Assembly: GCA_027459665.1 (NCBI GenBank) | Contig: DAIDHN010000043.1 | Coordinates: 1 to 34,552 of the forward strand | Direction of reading: 5' to 3' | Length of the DNA: 34,552 nucleotides | Origin: Chthonomonadaceae bacterium | Lineage (GTDB): Bacteria; Armatimonadota; Chthonomonadetes; Chthonomonadales; Chthonomonadaceae | Part shown: in pieces, positions 7,639 to 15,420 of the stretch | How positions within the stretch are numbered: the stretch's first letter is position 1 | Layout of the letters: every line of letters begins with the position of its first letter | Made by a program: the position numbers and the translations under genes | Notes under the pieces: generated by a model | Databases searched by the model: none | What the model saw: the letters and a program-made list of their open reading frames with translations, nothing else | What the model was told of the DNA's origin: nothing

Positions 7639-9426
7639 TTGCAAGTGAATGATTCCGAGCAGAATAAGGCAGTGTCAAATCGTTTTGTTTATACCGTGAT
7701 TCTGATCACCCTGGCGCTTACCATGGTGCCCTATTTAATTGGCCAGGCACTCGCAAACAACAGAATCTACATGTGGCTGGGCTACAACCTTGACGACAGC
7801 TGCGTTTACCTGTCATGGATGCGCCAGGCAGTGCACGGTTCAATCTGGCAGTATAACCTGTTCTCCACCTCTCCACAACACCCAATGCTCGCCAATCCGC
7901 TCTTCTGGTGTTTGGGCCTTTTTGCTGGCATCACGCATTTACCGATGCTGGCAGTGTATCACCTTGCCCGGCTCACAGCAGGTTTCGCTCTGCTGTTTGT
8001 GGTATGGAAGCTCATTCGAGAAATGCTGCAAGATACCCTGGCGCAAAAAACCGCCCTGCTGTTTGTCTGTTTTTCAGCAGGGCTGGGGTGGCTGCCAGGC
8101 TTGTGGCCGCAGGGCGGAATCTCTATTATGCATACACCCATAGATGCATGGCAGCCTGAGGCAGTTACCTTTCTTTCTCTTTATCTCAGTCCGCTGTTCG
8201 CCTTCTCAATGCTGCTGCAGGTGTCTGTGCAGCTTTTGCTTTGGAAATCAATTCACACAAACAGCATGAAAGATGCCCTGCTGGCCGGCATTCTGGTAAC
8301 GCTTCTTGGCCTCACACATACTTACGATGTGGTTGGCCTGGCTCTTACCTGGGTTTTATTTCTGGTTTTTCTTGCCTTTACCAAAACAAATGCCACGCTC
8401 TTTCGCAAGGCATGCGCTCGTGTTGCGATGGCAGCAGCAGCTGGGCTTCCTGGGGTTGCTGTGATAGCCTGGGAACTTCACACAGATGCATTGTTCAACA
8501 AGCGTGCAGCAGTACCCACCCTTTCGGCACCCATTGCTTACATACTTATTGGATATGGTCTCATTTTTCTACTGGCCCTTTTTGTCCCAGTACACTTTTT
8601 ACTGCACAACAAAAACAAGGCCGCCGATGCAGACAGGCATGACAGCACAAGCCTCTTTCGCACGAAAACTGCTGCACTACTCATCATTCTATGGGCTTTA
8701 GCACAGCTCCTTGCAGCGTACCTGCCCGTAGCATTTCAGAGAAAGATGCTGCAGGGCGAACACTTTCCTCTTGCAATTATGGCCGCTGCGGGTACCGTCT
8801 GGCTGCTTCGCCTGCCGCGCTCTCCTCTCAGGCAAAAAACACTCTTCCCGGCTGTCATTGCTCTAACAACACTGCTCTCTATTTCAAATATTCGGTTTCT
8901 TACACGTGATGTGCTCAATGATCAGCAAAATATTGTACAGACATTTCAACAGCGTCCCTATCTCAAACCGGGAGAGTGGAAAGCCATTCAGTGGGTAAAG
9001 AAACACATACCTGCAAAGGTAGCCATACAACCCATGCCCTGGGTACAACTCAGCGCTTCTGTGAGCGGCAAAGCCTCTATTGCAGCACGCGACATGACTA
9101 TTGCATGCTTTCTGCCAGGTTTAACTGCACACCCTGTCTATTGCGGCCATTGGGGAGAAACCCCCAGCTATCCCCATAAACTGCAGCAGCTTCAAGATTT
9201 TGCACTTCCATCTACCACCGATGCACAGAGAATCGCCCTGCTGAAAAAAATGAAAGTTGGGTACCTGCTATTTTCTCAAAAAGACTCGGATGACCCGTCT
9301 GCCGATCAGCTTGCACCCATGTTTAGAGACGTGGTCTCCCTGCCCCCCTACCTTGAACAAATATATTCCAATCGAGATGTAAACCTCTACAAAATTACCT
9401 CTCTTCCAATTGGCCGCAGCATGTAA
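7639..9426 (+). CDS. Multi-pass membrane protein, GT-C glycosyltransferase-like
   Basis: This 595-aa protein has about ten to twelve hydrophobic helices and a soluble C-terminal part from about residue 440. After the first helix lies NLDDSCVYLSWMRQA, an acidic pair in the first outer loop as in GT-C enzymes that use lipid-linked sugars. It is followed by the NLFSTSPQHPMLANPLFW region that I recall from Chloroflexota and Armatimonadota homologues. No acceptor or sugar can be read. Start choice is uncertain: TTG at 7639 has AGGTGA 9 nt upstream, while GTG at 7645 has AAAGGG 10 nt upstream. It follows the DUF4432 gene by 9 bp, which fits a carbohydrate role for both. Confidence 0.7.
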   Translation: MQVNDSEQNKAVSNRFVYTVILITLALTMVPYLIGQALANNRIYMWLGYNLDDSCVYLSWMRQAVHGSIWQYNLFSTSPQHPMLANPLFWCLGLFAGITHLPMLAVYHLARLTAGFALLFVVWKLIREMLQDTLAQKTALLFVCFSAGLGWLPGLWPQGGISIMHTPIDAWQPEAVTFLSLYLSPLFAFSMLLQVSVQLLLWKSIHTNSMKDALLAGILVTLLGLTHTYDVVGLALTWVLFLVFLAFTKTNATLFRKACARVAMAAAAGLPGVAVIAWELHTDALFNKRAAVPTLSAPIAYILIGYGLIFLLALFVPVHFLLHNKNKAADADRHDSTSLFRTKTAALLIILWALAQLLAAYLPVAFQRKMLQGEHFPLAIMAAAGTVWLLRLPRSPLRQKTLFPAVIALTTLLSISNIRFLTRDVLNDQQNIVQTFQQRPYLKPGEWKAIQWVKKHIPAKVAIQPMPWVQLSASVSGKASIAARDMTIACFLPGLTAHPVYCGHWGETPSYPHKLQQLQDFALPSTTDAQRIALLKKMKVGYLLFSQKDSDDPSADQLAPMFRDVVSLPPYLEQIYSNRDVNLYKITSLPIGRSM

Positions 9427-9646
9427 AATTGGAAGCTGATAGTAATAATGCTGATTTTTTCAATGCCGGTATTTATGGTGGTTAAAATGCTCTGCCAGCG
9501 CACAGTAATTATATAGCGCCGATGAATTAGATTCTGAAATAAGAATGCGAAGGCATCTGTGCGGCTTATCTCAACTAGGTACTGTTCATAAATGCTTACG
9601 CTATTTCTGAAAACAGTATGGAGACCAATGTGAAAACAGGTCCACT
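9427..9646. other. Non-coding gap before the sigma-helicase unit
   Basis: No reading frame with a credible start and no RNA gene is visible here. Together with the terminator at 9647-9681 and the following bases it forms a gap of 326 bp before the sigma-like gene. The sequence turns AT-rich here and stays so through the sigma-like gene. Confidence 0.4.
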
Positions 9647-9681
9647 GCATCTTTCTTGCAAAAAGATGCCACAATTTTTTT
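9647..9681 (+). terminator. Rho-independent terminator
   Basis: An 8-bp stem, GCATCTTT (9647-9654) with AAAGATGC (9662-9669), closes on a 7-nt loop and is followed after CACAA by seven T (9675-9681). It lies 220 bp past the GT-C-like gene and about 70 bp before the sigma-like gene. It may end the upstream operon, or act as an attenuator in the sigma gene's leader if that promoter is upstream. Confidence 0.65.
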
Positions 9682-9753
9682 ACAGACATCAAACACTGGC
9701 CACCCTGATGTCTCTTTCAATGGCCATTCCAAATGCAACCGGAGATCAAAAGA

Positions 9754-10467
9754 ATGATGCAGCATCTATCGAGAATGGTCGTAAAACCAAATCTTGGCAA
9801 TAATACTCGTACAGAGGCAACCTTGCAGTGTTTGTACAGATGCCAGCAAGCAAGCGTATCGCAAGTTCTGGGTTGGGCGAAACAACCACGCTCTCACCCA
9901 GACTACCTAGACAACGAGACGCTGGTAACATTATTAAGGTTTTTCCATGCTAACAATGATAACAGTAGTAGAGATGCGCTGATAGATATACTTATTCAGC
10001 GTTTGACACGCTTAATAACTAGAATGATTTTCAGCAAGAATATGCAGCTGACAGCAGAGGATTATATAACCGGCATTATGCTGGATATAATCAAACCAAC
10101 TTGTCTGTTTTACGAGATAAATTTTACTACATCTGTATCTCGTAAAATATCAAAGAACATTAGTAAGGCAAGCAACATACAGTCAAGCGAGTCTAAAAAC
10201 CTTGATGAGTTATCTGATACGCTCGAAGGCCCTTGTGATCAGTATTCAGAAGTGGATGTAACTGATATGATCGCTTTACTCGATGCCCCCGAACGCAGAG
10301 CTATGCAGTTGCACTATGCAGATTATTCCGCTAAGGAGGCAGCAAGCAAGCTTGGCATCACTGACAATGAGTACAACAACAGTCTGCGCAGGGCCAGAAG
10401 AAGGCTGGCAAAACTATACCCAAATCATACCACCAATACCAGAAATATATCAGCAGTTACGGAGTAA
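9754..10467 (+). CDS. Divergent sigma-70-like (ECF-type) factor
   Basis: This 237-aa protein ends in a recognisable sigma region-4-like HTH (about 169-221): a LLDAPERRAMQLHY helix, then SAKEAASKLGIT and a basic RRARRRLAKLY recognition end. An earlier stretch with DALIDILIQRLTRLITRMIF and AEDYITGIMLDII resembles a worn region 2.1-2.2 (core-polymerase binding). It is therefore probably an alternative sigma factor or derived regulator. The start at 9754 is chosen because GGAG lies 9 nt upstream; ATG at 9733 lacks such a site. Two 60-nt blocks counted by hand (10021, 10141) were 35-38% GC against about 60% at 8041, hinting at transfer or relaxed selection. The stop is 3 nt before the next ATG. 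Confidence 0.65.
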   Translation: MMQHLSRMVVKPNLGNNTRTEATLQCLYRCQQASVSQVLGWAKQPRSHPDYLDNETLVTLLRFFHANNDNSSRDALIDILIQRLTRLITRMIFSKNMQLTAEDYITGIMLDIIKPTCLFYEINFTTSVSRKISKNISKASNIQSSESKNLDELSDTLEGPCDQYSEVDVTDMIALLDAPERRAMQLHYADYSAKEAASKLGITDNEYNNSLRRARRRLAKLYPNHTTNTRNISAVTE

Positions 10468-10470
10468 AAC

Positions 10471-11100
10471 ATGAGTACCATACCAAATCAGCAGCAAGAG
10501 CTTGATCGCTGCTTTCAGGAGTGGAGTGAGGACCGGTCTTCAGGCAATCCCTCCACACTCAAAACATGGCTCGAACGCTATCCGCAGTTTACCACGCAGA
10601 TATTGGATTGGCACGCCTACACCACTCTTCAGGAAGCAGTGCAGGAAGAACAGGAGACGCTAGACCACCAGTGGCTTGAAATACAGAAAAGGGTGAAAGT
10701 AAGCATACTGCAGAAGCTGAATGCCCCCATTGCTGCACATTCAAACTCTGAAACAATCACAGACCTGTTCGAGACAATCAAACAAGGGGGTTATACCCCA
10801 CAGGAACTTGCCAGTGAAACAGGTATTACCAAGAAGATTCTCAAGTACCTCAACCAGCGCCTCGTCAAGCCAGATGATGTCAGGTTCCACCGCATGCTGC
10901 GCAGAATTGCCTTCAGCCTCAGAACCTCAGAGTCAGCCCTGCTCGCATATATGCAGGGGCCGCCCAATGTGGCAGTAAATGCATCTTACCGGTCATCTGC
11001 CCGGCCCGCAGCAGCAGAAAAGATAAGCTTCGAATATATGATCCAATCCGACAGTTCCTTAACAGAAGCACAAAAATCCGAATGGTTGAATCTATCATGA
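10471..11100 (+). CDS. HTH protein between sigma-like factor and protease-helicase; candidate repressor, anti-sigma or protease substrate
   Basis: This 209-aa protein matches no family I can name. Three parts are visible. Residues 10-60 form an acidic helical region with WLERYPQFTTQIL, resembling the L-x-x-YP-x-x-x-x-L stretch common in proteins encoded beside bacterial sigma factors. Residues 96-162 include an HTH-like segment (TPQELASETGIT then KKILKYLNQRL). After an Ala/Arg/Ser-rich linker (about 168-182) comes a conserved-looking tail with SLTEAQKSEWLNL. GGAG lies 6 nt before the ATG. It is 3 bp from the sigma gene and 12 bp from the peptidase-helicase gene, so all three should be cotranscribed. 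In ImmA/ImmR and IrrE/DdrO pairs the gene next to the peptidase encodes the HTH protein it cleaves; that role here is inference. Confidence 0.6.
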   Translation: MSTIPNQQQELDRCFQEWSEDRSSGNPSTLKTWLERYPQFTTQILDWHAYTTLQEAVQEEQETLDHQWLEIQKRVKVSILQKLNAPIAAHSNSETITDLFETIKQGGYTPQELASETGITKKILKYLNQRLVKPDDVRFHRMLRRIAFSLRTSESALLAYMQGPPNVAVNASYRSSARPAAAEKISFEYMIQSDSSLTEAQKSEWLNLS

Positions 11101-11112
11101 ACGGAGTTGGCA

Positions 11113-14100
11113 GTGCCAGAAAAACGTAACAGACTGCTGCAGCGCGAAACACTGGAAAAGGCAGACCAGCTCATCTTGCTGTTAAAAGAACAAACGGGGG
11201 TAGAGGCGGTACCATGCGATCATAGCGAACCAATACTCGATGGGGCGATGGCTGTATACGACCGGGACTTACAAGAAATATACTACGACTCATCTCTGCC
11301 AGATCACATAAGAAATTTCACGCTCGCTCATGAGTATGCTCATGTGATGCTGCATCCTGATATACGTCATGACAATTTTACGCAGCTGCAGTATCAGTCT
11401 GCTGTTGTCACGCAAGATAAGCAATCTCTCATCTCCTATAGCCCGCAGGAAAAGAGAGAACAGGAAGCCAACAGCCTGGCTGCCGATTTGCTTTTGCCTC
11501 TGCCTGCCCTGCGCAAAGCATTCCTTCAAGATAAACTCACCCTCACGCAGATAGCAGAGCGTGCAGAGGTCTCTCTGGCATGTGCTGTGTCGCAGCTCAC
11601 AAAACTGCTTGCTACTTTTGAACTAACCGGCAAGGAAGCAGAACCCTCTGAGCAGGATGGAGCTGAAATCAAGCTGGATATGTCGCAGCAGATTGCTGCA
11701 GAGTCGGTATATGGGCCGGTTTTTGTAGACGCAGGGCCAGGAACAGGCAAAACAAGAACGCTCACTGCACGCATTTTTCACCTGATACAAAACGAGCAGG
11801 CGCCGCCCCAAAGCATACTGGCTCTCACGTTTTCTAACAAGGCAGCAGAAGAGATGCGCTCCAGGCTGAAAAAGCTGCTTGGGCCTCAAGGCTCTCTCCC
11901 CTGGATAGGAACATTTCATTCTTTTGCACTGGAAATACTGCGCAAAAGCATTGAATACACCGGCTTCTCAACTACTCCAAGACTGCTGGAACCTCCCGAT
12001 GCTCTTGCACTTCTTACCAGCCATATCTCTTCACTGCCCCTGCACTTGCTGTTCAACCCATCAACCCCTTCTCTGTATCTGCCCGCCATTCTGAACAACA
12101 TATCGCTTGCCAAAAGCAGGCTACTGTATCCCGATGACTACCGTATACAGGCCGGTTTGCTCGCGTCTGAACAAGACCGCCCAAAAGCGTTGGAGACAGC
12201 CGATGTCTATGCACGCTATCAAACCCTGCTGGAACAGGAGAACTGTCTGGATTACGGTGATCTGATTATGAAAACCATTCTTTTATTTGAAAAAAATTCA
12301 GATGTGCTCAAATCTTGGCAGCAAGACTATCCGTACCTGCTGGTTGATGAGTTTCAGGACATTTCGCCCGCCCTCTGGAGAATGCTGCAGCTGATAGCAG
12401 GAAATGGAGAGAAGCTTTGGGCGGTTGGTGACTTCAAACAGTCGATTTATGGTTTTCAGGGCGCTGCCAGCGACATGGCTGAGAAACTTCAGACTGCCTT
12501 TCCACTCACAAAAACCCTCTACCTCAACACCAACTATCGATCTGAAGCAAGCCTGGTAAAAATGCTTAACTCGCTCGCTAGCCACAACTGGAATGCGGTA
12601 TTGAATAACCAGCAGAATCGCAGCATTACATGGCTCACACCAGAAAATCACAGCCATCAACAGCATATTCTATGTCAGCAAATAAGAGAGATGCAAAACA
12701 ACGGATTCCTGTTGTCAGAGCAGGCAGTACTCTGCAGAACCAACTTGGAAGCCGCTGCCCTGGCAGAAGAGCTGGGCAGCAAAGGCATACCTGTGATGCA
12801 TCACGGCATGCTTTTCAAGCGCCAGCAAGTGAAGGATATGCTGGCGCTGCTTACAATCACTTCACAAAGCAAGGGAGGCGCGCTGTACCGTGTCGCACAC
12901 TACAGCCGCTACAATATCCCCCACTCGGATGTGCAAATACTGCTCGATGCAGCACCCGAACCATTTTACAAGCTGCTCACCAGTCAGCCCCCGCCAGACC
13001 TTTCTCCAGAGGGCGCAAAAGGCTGGAAAACACTCTGCGCAGACCTTGCTCCTCTGCTCACCGAATCACCCTGGATGTTTTTGGCAAAATATCTGTTTGA
13101 ACAGCGTACATATCTCAATCAGATATTGGAGTATGAGGCGCCGCAAAGAATTGCAGCGTGCAACGCACTGGTTAAGCTGCTCGATATAGCGCAAGCCAGA
13201 CTGTTTTTCACACAACAAAACGATGATGTCGAACAGGCGGCATCAAACAGAAATGAATATTTGCAGCATATACAGCGCATACAGCTTATGCAGCACGAAA
13301 CTAAAACTTCCCCTAATCTTGAGAGTCATTCCACCAATGCTTTGCATATCCTTACCATTCATCAGGCCAAGGGGCTAGAGTTTCCTGTTGTCTATCTGCC
13401 ATCTCTCACTAACGAACAGTTCAAAAACAGCGGGAGAGGGTTGCTGCAAATACCACTTTTTTTGCAAAACACCGATTCTGATACAGACAATCTATTTTTC
13501 GTAGCTTGTTCACGGGCACAGACTAGGCTGATCCTGCTGTCGCCAAAATTCAGCAAGAATAAATCACTCACCCCCTTCACCATGCTGAGCAGGCTCAATA
13601 TAACGCCCGTGTCGTCGCAGCTGCTACCAGAAACAGAAAAATTGGCAGAAGAGTCGGTCCCCGCCACCAACATTCAAAGCAAAAAGAGACTGGTGATCAC
13701 AGAGCTTGAACAGTGTTCCAGGTGCCCAGCACAGTATTATTATGAAAGAATTCTTGCCACAGAACTGTTCACGCCAAATACGCTTTACAAGCAATTTCAT
13801 TCTTCATTAATCCAGGTGATTCGTGAAATCCATTCAGCTCGTTCAAATGGCGTTCCAATGTCACACCAGCAGGCCATAACTAGCTTTACAATGCGGTTTG
13901 GCGATAACCAGGATGCTGCTTCTGAAGAAAAAAAAGCATTGCTGTCTTATGCAGAAAACCTTCTGCTCAATGGCATAAATTATCCATTCAATGGAAAACT
14001 AGTTAAACTCGACTTTCTGGATGCTTCGTTTATGGAATGCAAAATATCCATACCAATACATCTCGCAGAAGAAAAACCAGATGGAGCTATACAAATCTAT

Positions 14101-14382
14101 CGCTTTCATATGAGACCGCTTAAGCCAAAAGAAGACCACACCGAAAAAAGGCTGCTGTTGCTGCAGCAGGCGGCGAATGCAGTGTACCCAGGCGCCCTGC
14201 CAATTCTAATAGTTTCTCTCTACAATGGCGATACCATGCAGGCTGGGTACAAGCGAGCGCCGCACAACCCGCTTCAGACTCTCTCCGATGCTCTTTCAAA
14301 CATCCAAAGCGGGCACTTCCCAACAAACCCCGATGAACATAATTGCAGAACATGCGAATACCGCATTCTATGCAGCGAATAA
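11113..14382 (+). CDS. ImmA/IrrE metallopeptidase - UvrD-like helicase - Fe-S PD-(D/E)XK-like fusion
   Basis: The protein is 1089 aa with three parts. Residues 25-135 are an ImmA/IrrE-type zinc peptidase: AHEYAHVML gives H73-E74-x-x-H77, and the downstream EQEANSLAADLLLP gives the third ligand near 116-118. Residues 185-830 are an SF1A helicase: AGPGTGKT (207-214), TFSNKAAEEM, GTFHSFAL, LVDEFQD with DEFQD at 412-416, GDFKQSIYGFQGA, LNTNYRS, IHQAKGLEFPVV and FFVACSRAQTRL. Residues 855-1089 resemble the AddB/Cas4 nuclease fold: C868 and C871 (CSRCPAQYYYERI) and a C-terminal C1078-x2-C1081-x5-C1087 that would hold a 4Fe-4S cluster. The usual G-x-x-D-R-x-D and D-Y-K-T catalytic motifs are not visible between them. 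GTG at 11113 has GGAG 6 nt upstream; TTG at 11107 abuts it. The gene ends 5 bp from a convergent gene. Confidence 0.85.
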   Translation: MPEKRNRLLQRETLEKADQLILLLKEQTGVEAVPCDHSEPILDGAMAVYDRDLQEIYYDSSLPDHIRNFTLAHEYAHVMLHPDIRHDNFTQLQYQSAVVTQDKQSLISYSPQEKREQEANSLAADLLLPLPALRKAFLQDKLTLTQIAERAEVSLACAVSQLTKLLATFELTGKEAEPSEQDGAEIKLDMSQQIAAESVYGPVFVDAGPGTGKTRTLTARIFHLIQNEQAPPQSILALTFSNKAAEEMRSRLKKLLGPQGSLPWIGTFHSFALEILRKSIEYTGFSTTPRLLEPPDALALLTSHISSLPLHLLFNPSTPSLYLPAILNNISLAKSRLLYPDDYRIQAGLLASEQDRPKALETADVYARYQTLLEQENCLDYGDLIMKTILLFEKNSDVLKSWQQDYPYLLVDEFQDISPALWRMLQLIAGNGEKLWAVGDFKQSIYGFQGAASDMAEKLQTAFPLTKTLYLNTNYRSEASLVKMLNSLASHNWNAVLNNQQNRSITWLTPENHSHQQHILCQQIREMQNNGFLLSEQAVLCRTNLEAAALAEELGSKGIPVMHHGMLFKRQQVKDMLALLTITSQSKGGALYRVAHYSRYNIPHSDVQILLDAAPEPFYKLLTSQPPPDLSPEGAKGWKTLCADLAPLLTESPWMFLAKYLFEQRTYLNQILEYEAPQRIAACNALVKLLDIAQARLFFTQQNDDVEQAASNRNEYLQHIQRIQLMQHETKTSPNLESHSTNALHILTIHQAKGLEFPVVYLPSLTNEQFKNSGRGLLQIPLFLQNTDSDTDNLFFVACSRAQTRLILLSPKFSKNKSLTPFTMLSRLNITPVSSQLLPETEKLAEESVPATNIQSKKRLVITELEQCSRCPAQYYYERILATELFTPNTLYKQFHSSLIQVIREIHSARSNGVPMSHQQAITSFTMRFGDNQDAASEEKKALLSYAENLLLNGINYPFNGKLVKLDFLDASFMECKISIPIHLAEEKPDGAIQIYRFHMRPLKPKEDHTEKRLLLLQQAANAVYPGALPILIVSLYNGDTMQAGYKRAPHNPLQTLSDALSNIQSGHFPTNPDEHNCRTCEYRILCSE

Positions 14383-14387
14383 CAGGC

Positions 14388-15203
14388 TTACTGAAACACA
14401 CTCCGCAAACTTTCAGCAATGTGCCTCAAGCCAAGCGGCTGATTTACCCGATAACCTTCTACCTCGGCAGTAACAGGCCCTGTATAACCCGCTGCCTGTA
14501 AAGCATCTGAAACGGCCTTCCAGTTCACATCTCCCTGCAAAGGGTTGCAAAAGCCGCTGATATTGCCAATGCCGGTCTTAAAATCTTTCACATGCACCTT
14601 GCAAATGCGTGCGCCCAGTATGCGAATCCACTGCTCAGGGTACCCAAAAGCAAGTACATTGCCTACATCAAAATAAGCGCCAATCCACGGGCTGCCTACT
14701 TCATCCAGCAGGGCGGCAAACTCCAGTGGCGAGAGCAAAAACTTGTTCCATACGTTCTCAAGACCAATGTGTACCTGCTCGGCAGCTGCATCATCTGCAA
14801 GCTCAAGCAGCGCCTCTTTGGTTCTTGCATAGGCCGCGTCATAGCTGATTTCAGTATTCACTACTCCGGGTACCACTAGCACAGTATCTGCACCAAGCCA
14901 CCTAGCCTTCTGAAGCAAATCGCGTACAACCTTCTTCCCCTCAGACCTTACTTCTAAATCGGGAGATGTCATGGGGTATTTCCAACCAAGGCCACAAGAA
15001 AGACTGTACAGATGAATACCAGCTTTGTCCGCTGCATCCCGCACTTCCCCAGCCTCTTTTTCAGACATAGAGCGATGAACTGGCCCACTCTCTTCAAGAT
15101 TCAACTCCAGGCAGTCAAACCCTGCCTCCTGCACTTGCATAAAACATTCCGCAAGAGTCCATTTTCCGGGCAGTGTCCAGCGGTTAATGCCAACTGGGTT
15201 CAT
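14388..15203 (-). CDS. Sugar phosphate isomerase/epimerase (xylose-isomerase-like TIM barrel)
   Basis: This 271-aa protein belongs to the AP-endonuclease-2/xylose-isomerase-like family that interconverts sugars or sugar phosphates on a divalent metal. The four expected metal ligands are visible on successive strands: the Glu of GLENVW, the Asp of AYFDVGN, the His of KVHVKDF and the Glu of TAEVEGY. N-terminal GINRWTLPGKWTL and the FDCLELNLEE strand fit the barrel start. L-ribulose-5-phosphate 3-epimerase- or tagatose-3-epimerase-like activity is possible, but the substrate cannot be read. The start is set by GAGGAGG 8 nt upstream. A TATAAT just upstream implies a very short leader. The 3' end lies 5 bp from the convergent helicase gene with no terminator between. 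Confidence 0.88.
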   Translation of the reverse strand: MNPVGINRWTLPGKWTLAECFMQVQEAGFDCLELNLEESGPVHRSMSEKEAGEVRDAADKAGIHLYSLSCGLGWKYPMTSPDLEVRSEGKKVVRDLLQKARWLGADTVLVVPGVVNTEISYDAAYARTKEALLELADDAAAEQVHIGLENVWNKFLLSPLEFAALLDEVGSPWIGAYFDVGNVLAFGYPEQWIRILGARICKVHVKDFKTGIGNISGFCNPLQGDVNWKAVSDALQAAGYTGPVTAEVEGYRVNQPLGLRHIAESLRSVFQ

Positions 15204-15220
15204 GGCTACATCCTCCTCAG

Positions 15221-15226
15221 ATTATA
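15221..15226 (-). promoter_or_regulatory. -10 box for the sugar isomerase gene
   Basis: A perfect TATAAT lies on the minus strand 17 nt before the ATG at 15203, with TG three bases further upstream but no recognisable -35. It predicts a start about 14 nt before the ATG, leaving only a short leader that would retain AGGA as ribosome site. Confidence 0.35.
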
Positions 15227-15420
15227 GTCAGTATTTTCGGCAGGCAGGCTCACGATTCCTGCAGTACTCTGCCTCACATCTTTCCCGTGAATAATCAGTT
15301 TCATCTACAGAAAAAGTGCTGGCTGCTTAATACTTCCTTAACATCAATTGGGTGTACAATCTACTATTCAGTTTTCTATCAAGAATGTTGCATTCTGCGC
15401 ACCTAAAGGAGATTTGCGTC

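Noticed and set aside
9618-9803. 61-aa plus-strand frame before the sigma-like gene
   Set aside because: It crosses a rho-independent terminator and overlaps the sigma-like gene's start; no homology-like motif is seen.
11107-11112. TTG start for the peptidase-helicase gene
   Set aside because: The TTG directly abuts the GGAG ribosome site with no spacing; GTG at 11113 is 6 nt away and fits better.
15352-15420. GTG start 69 nt upstream for the phosphoesterase
   Set aside because: It would put hydrophobic, non-signal sequence ahead of a clear signal peptide, and the ribosome site is at 15406-15413 before the ATG at 15421.
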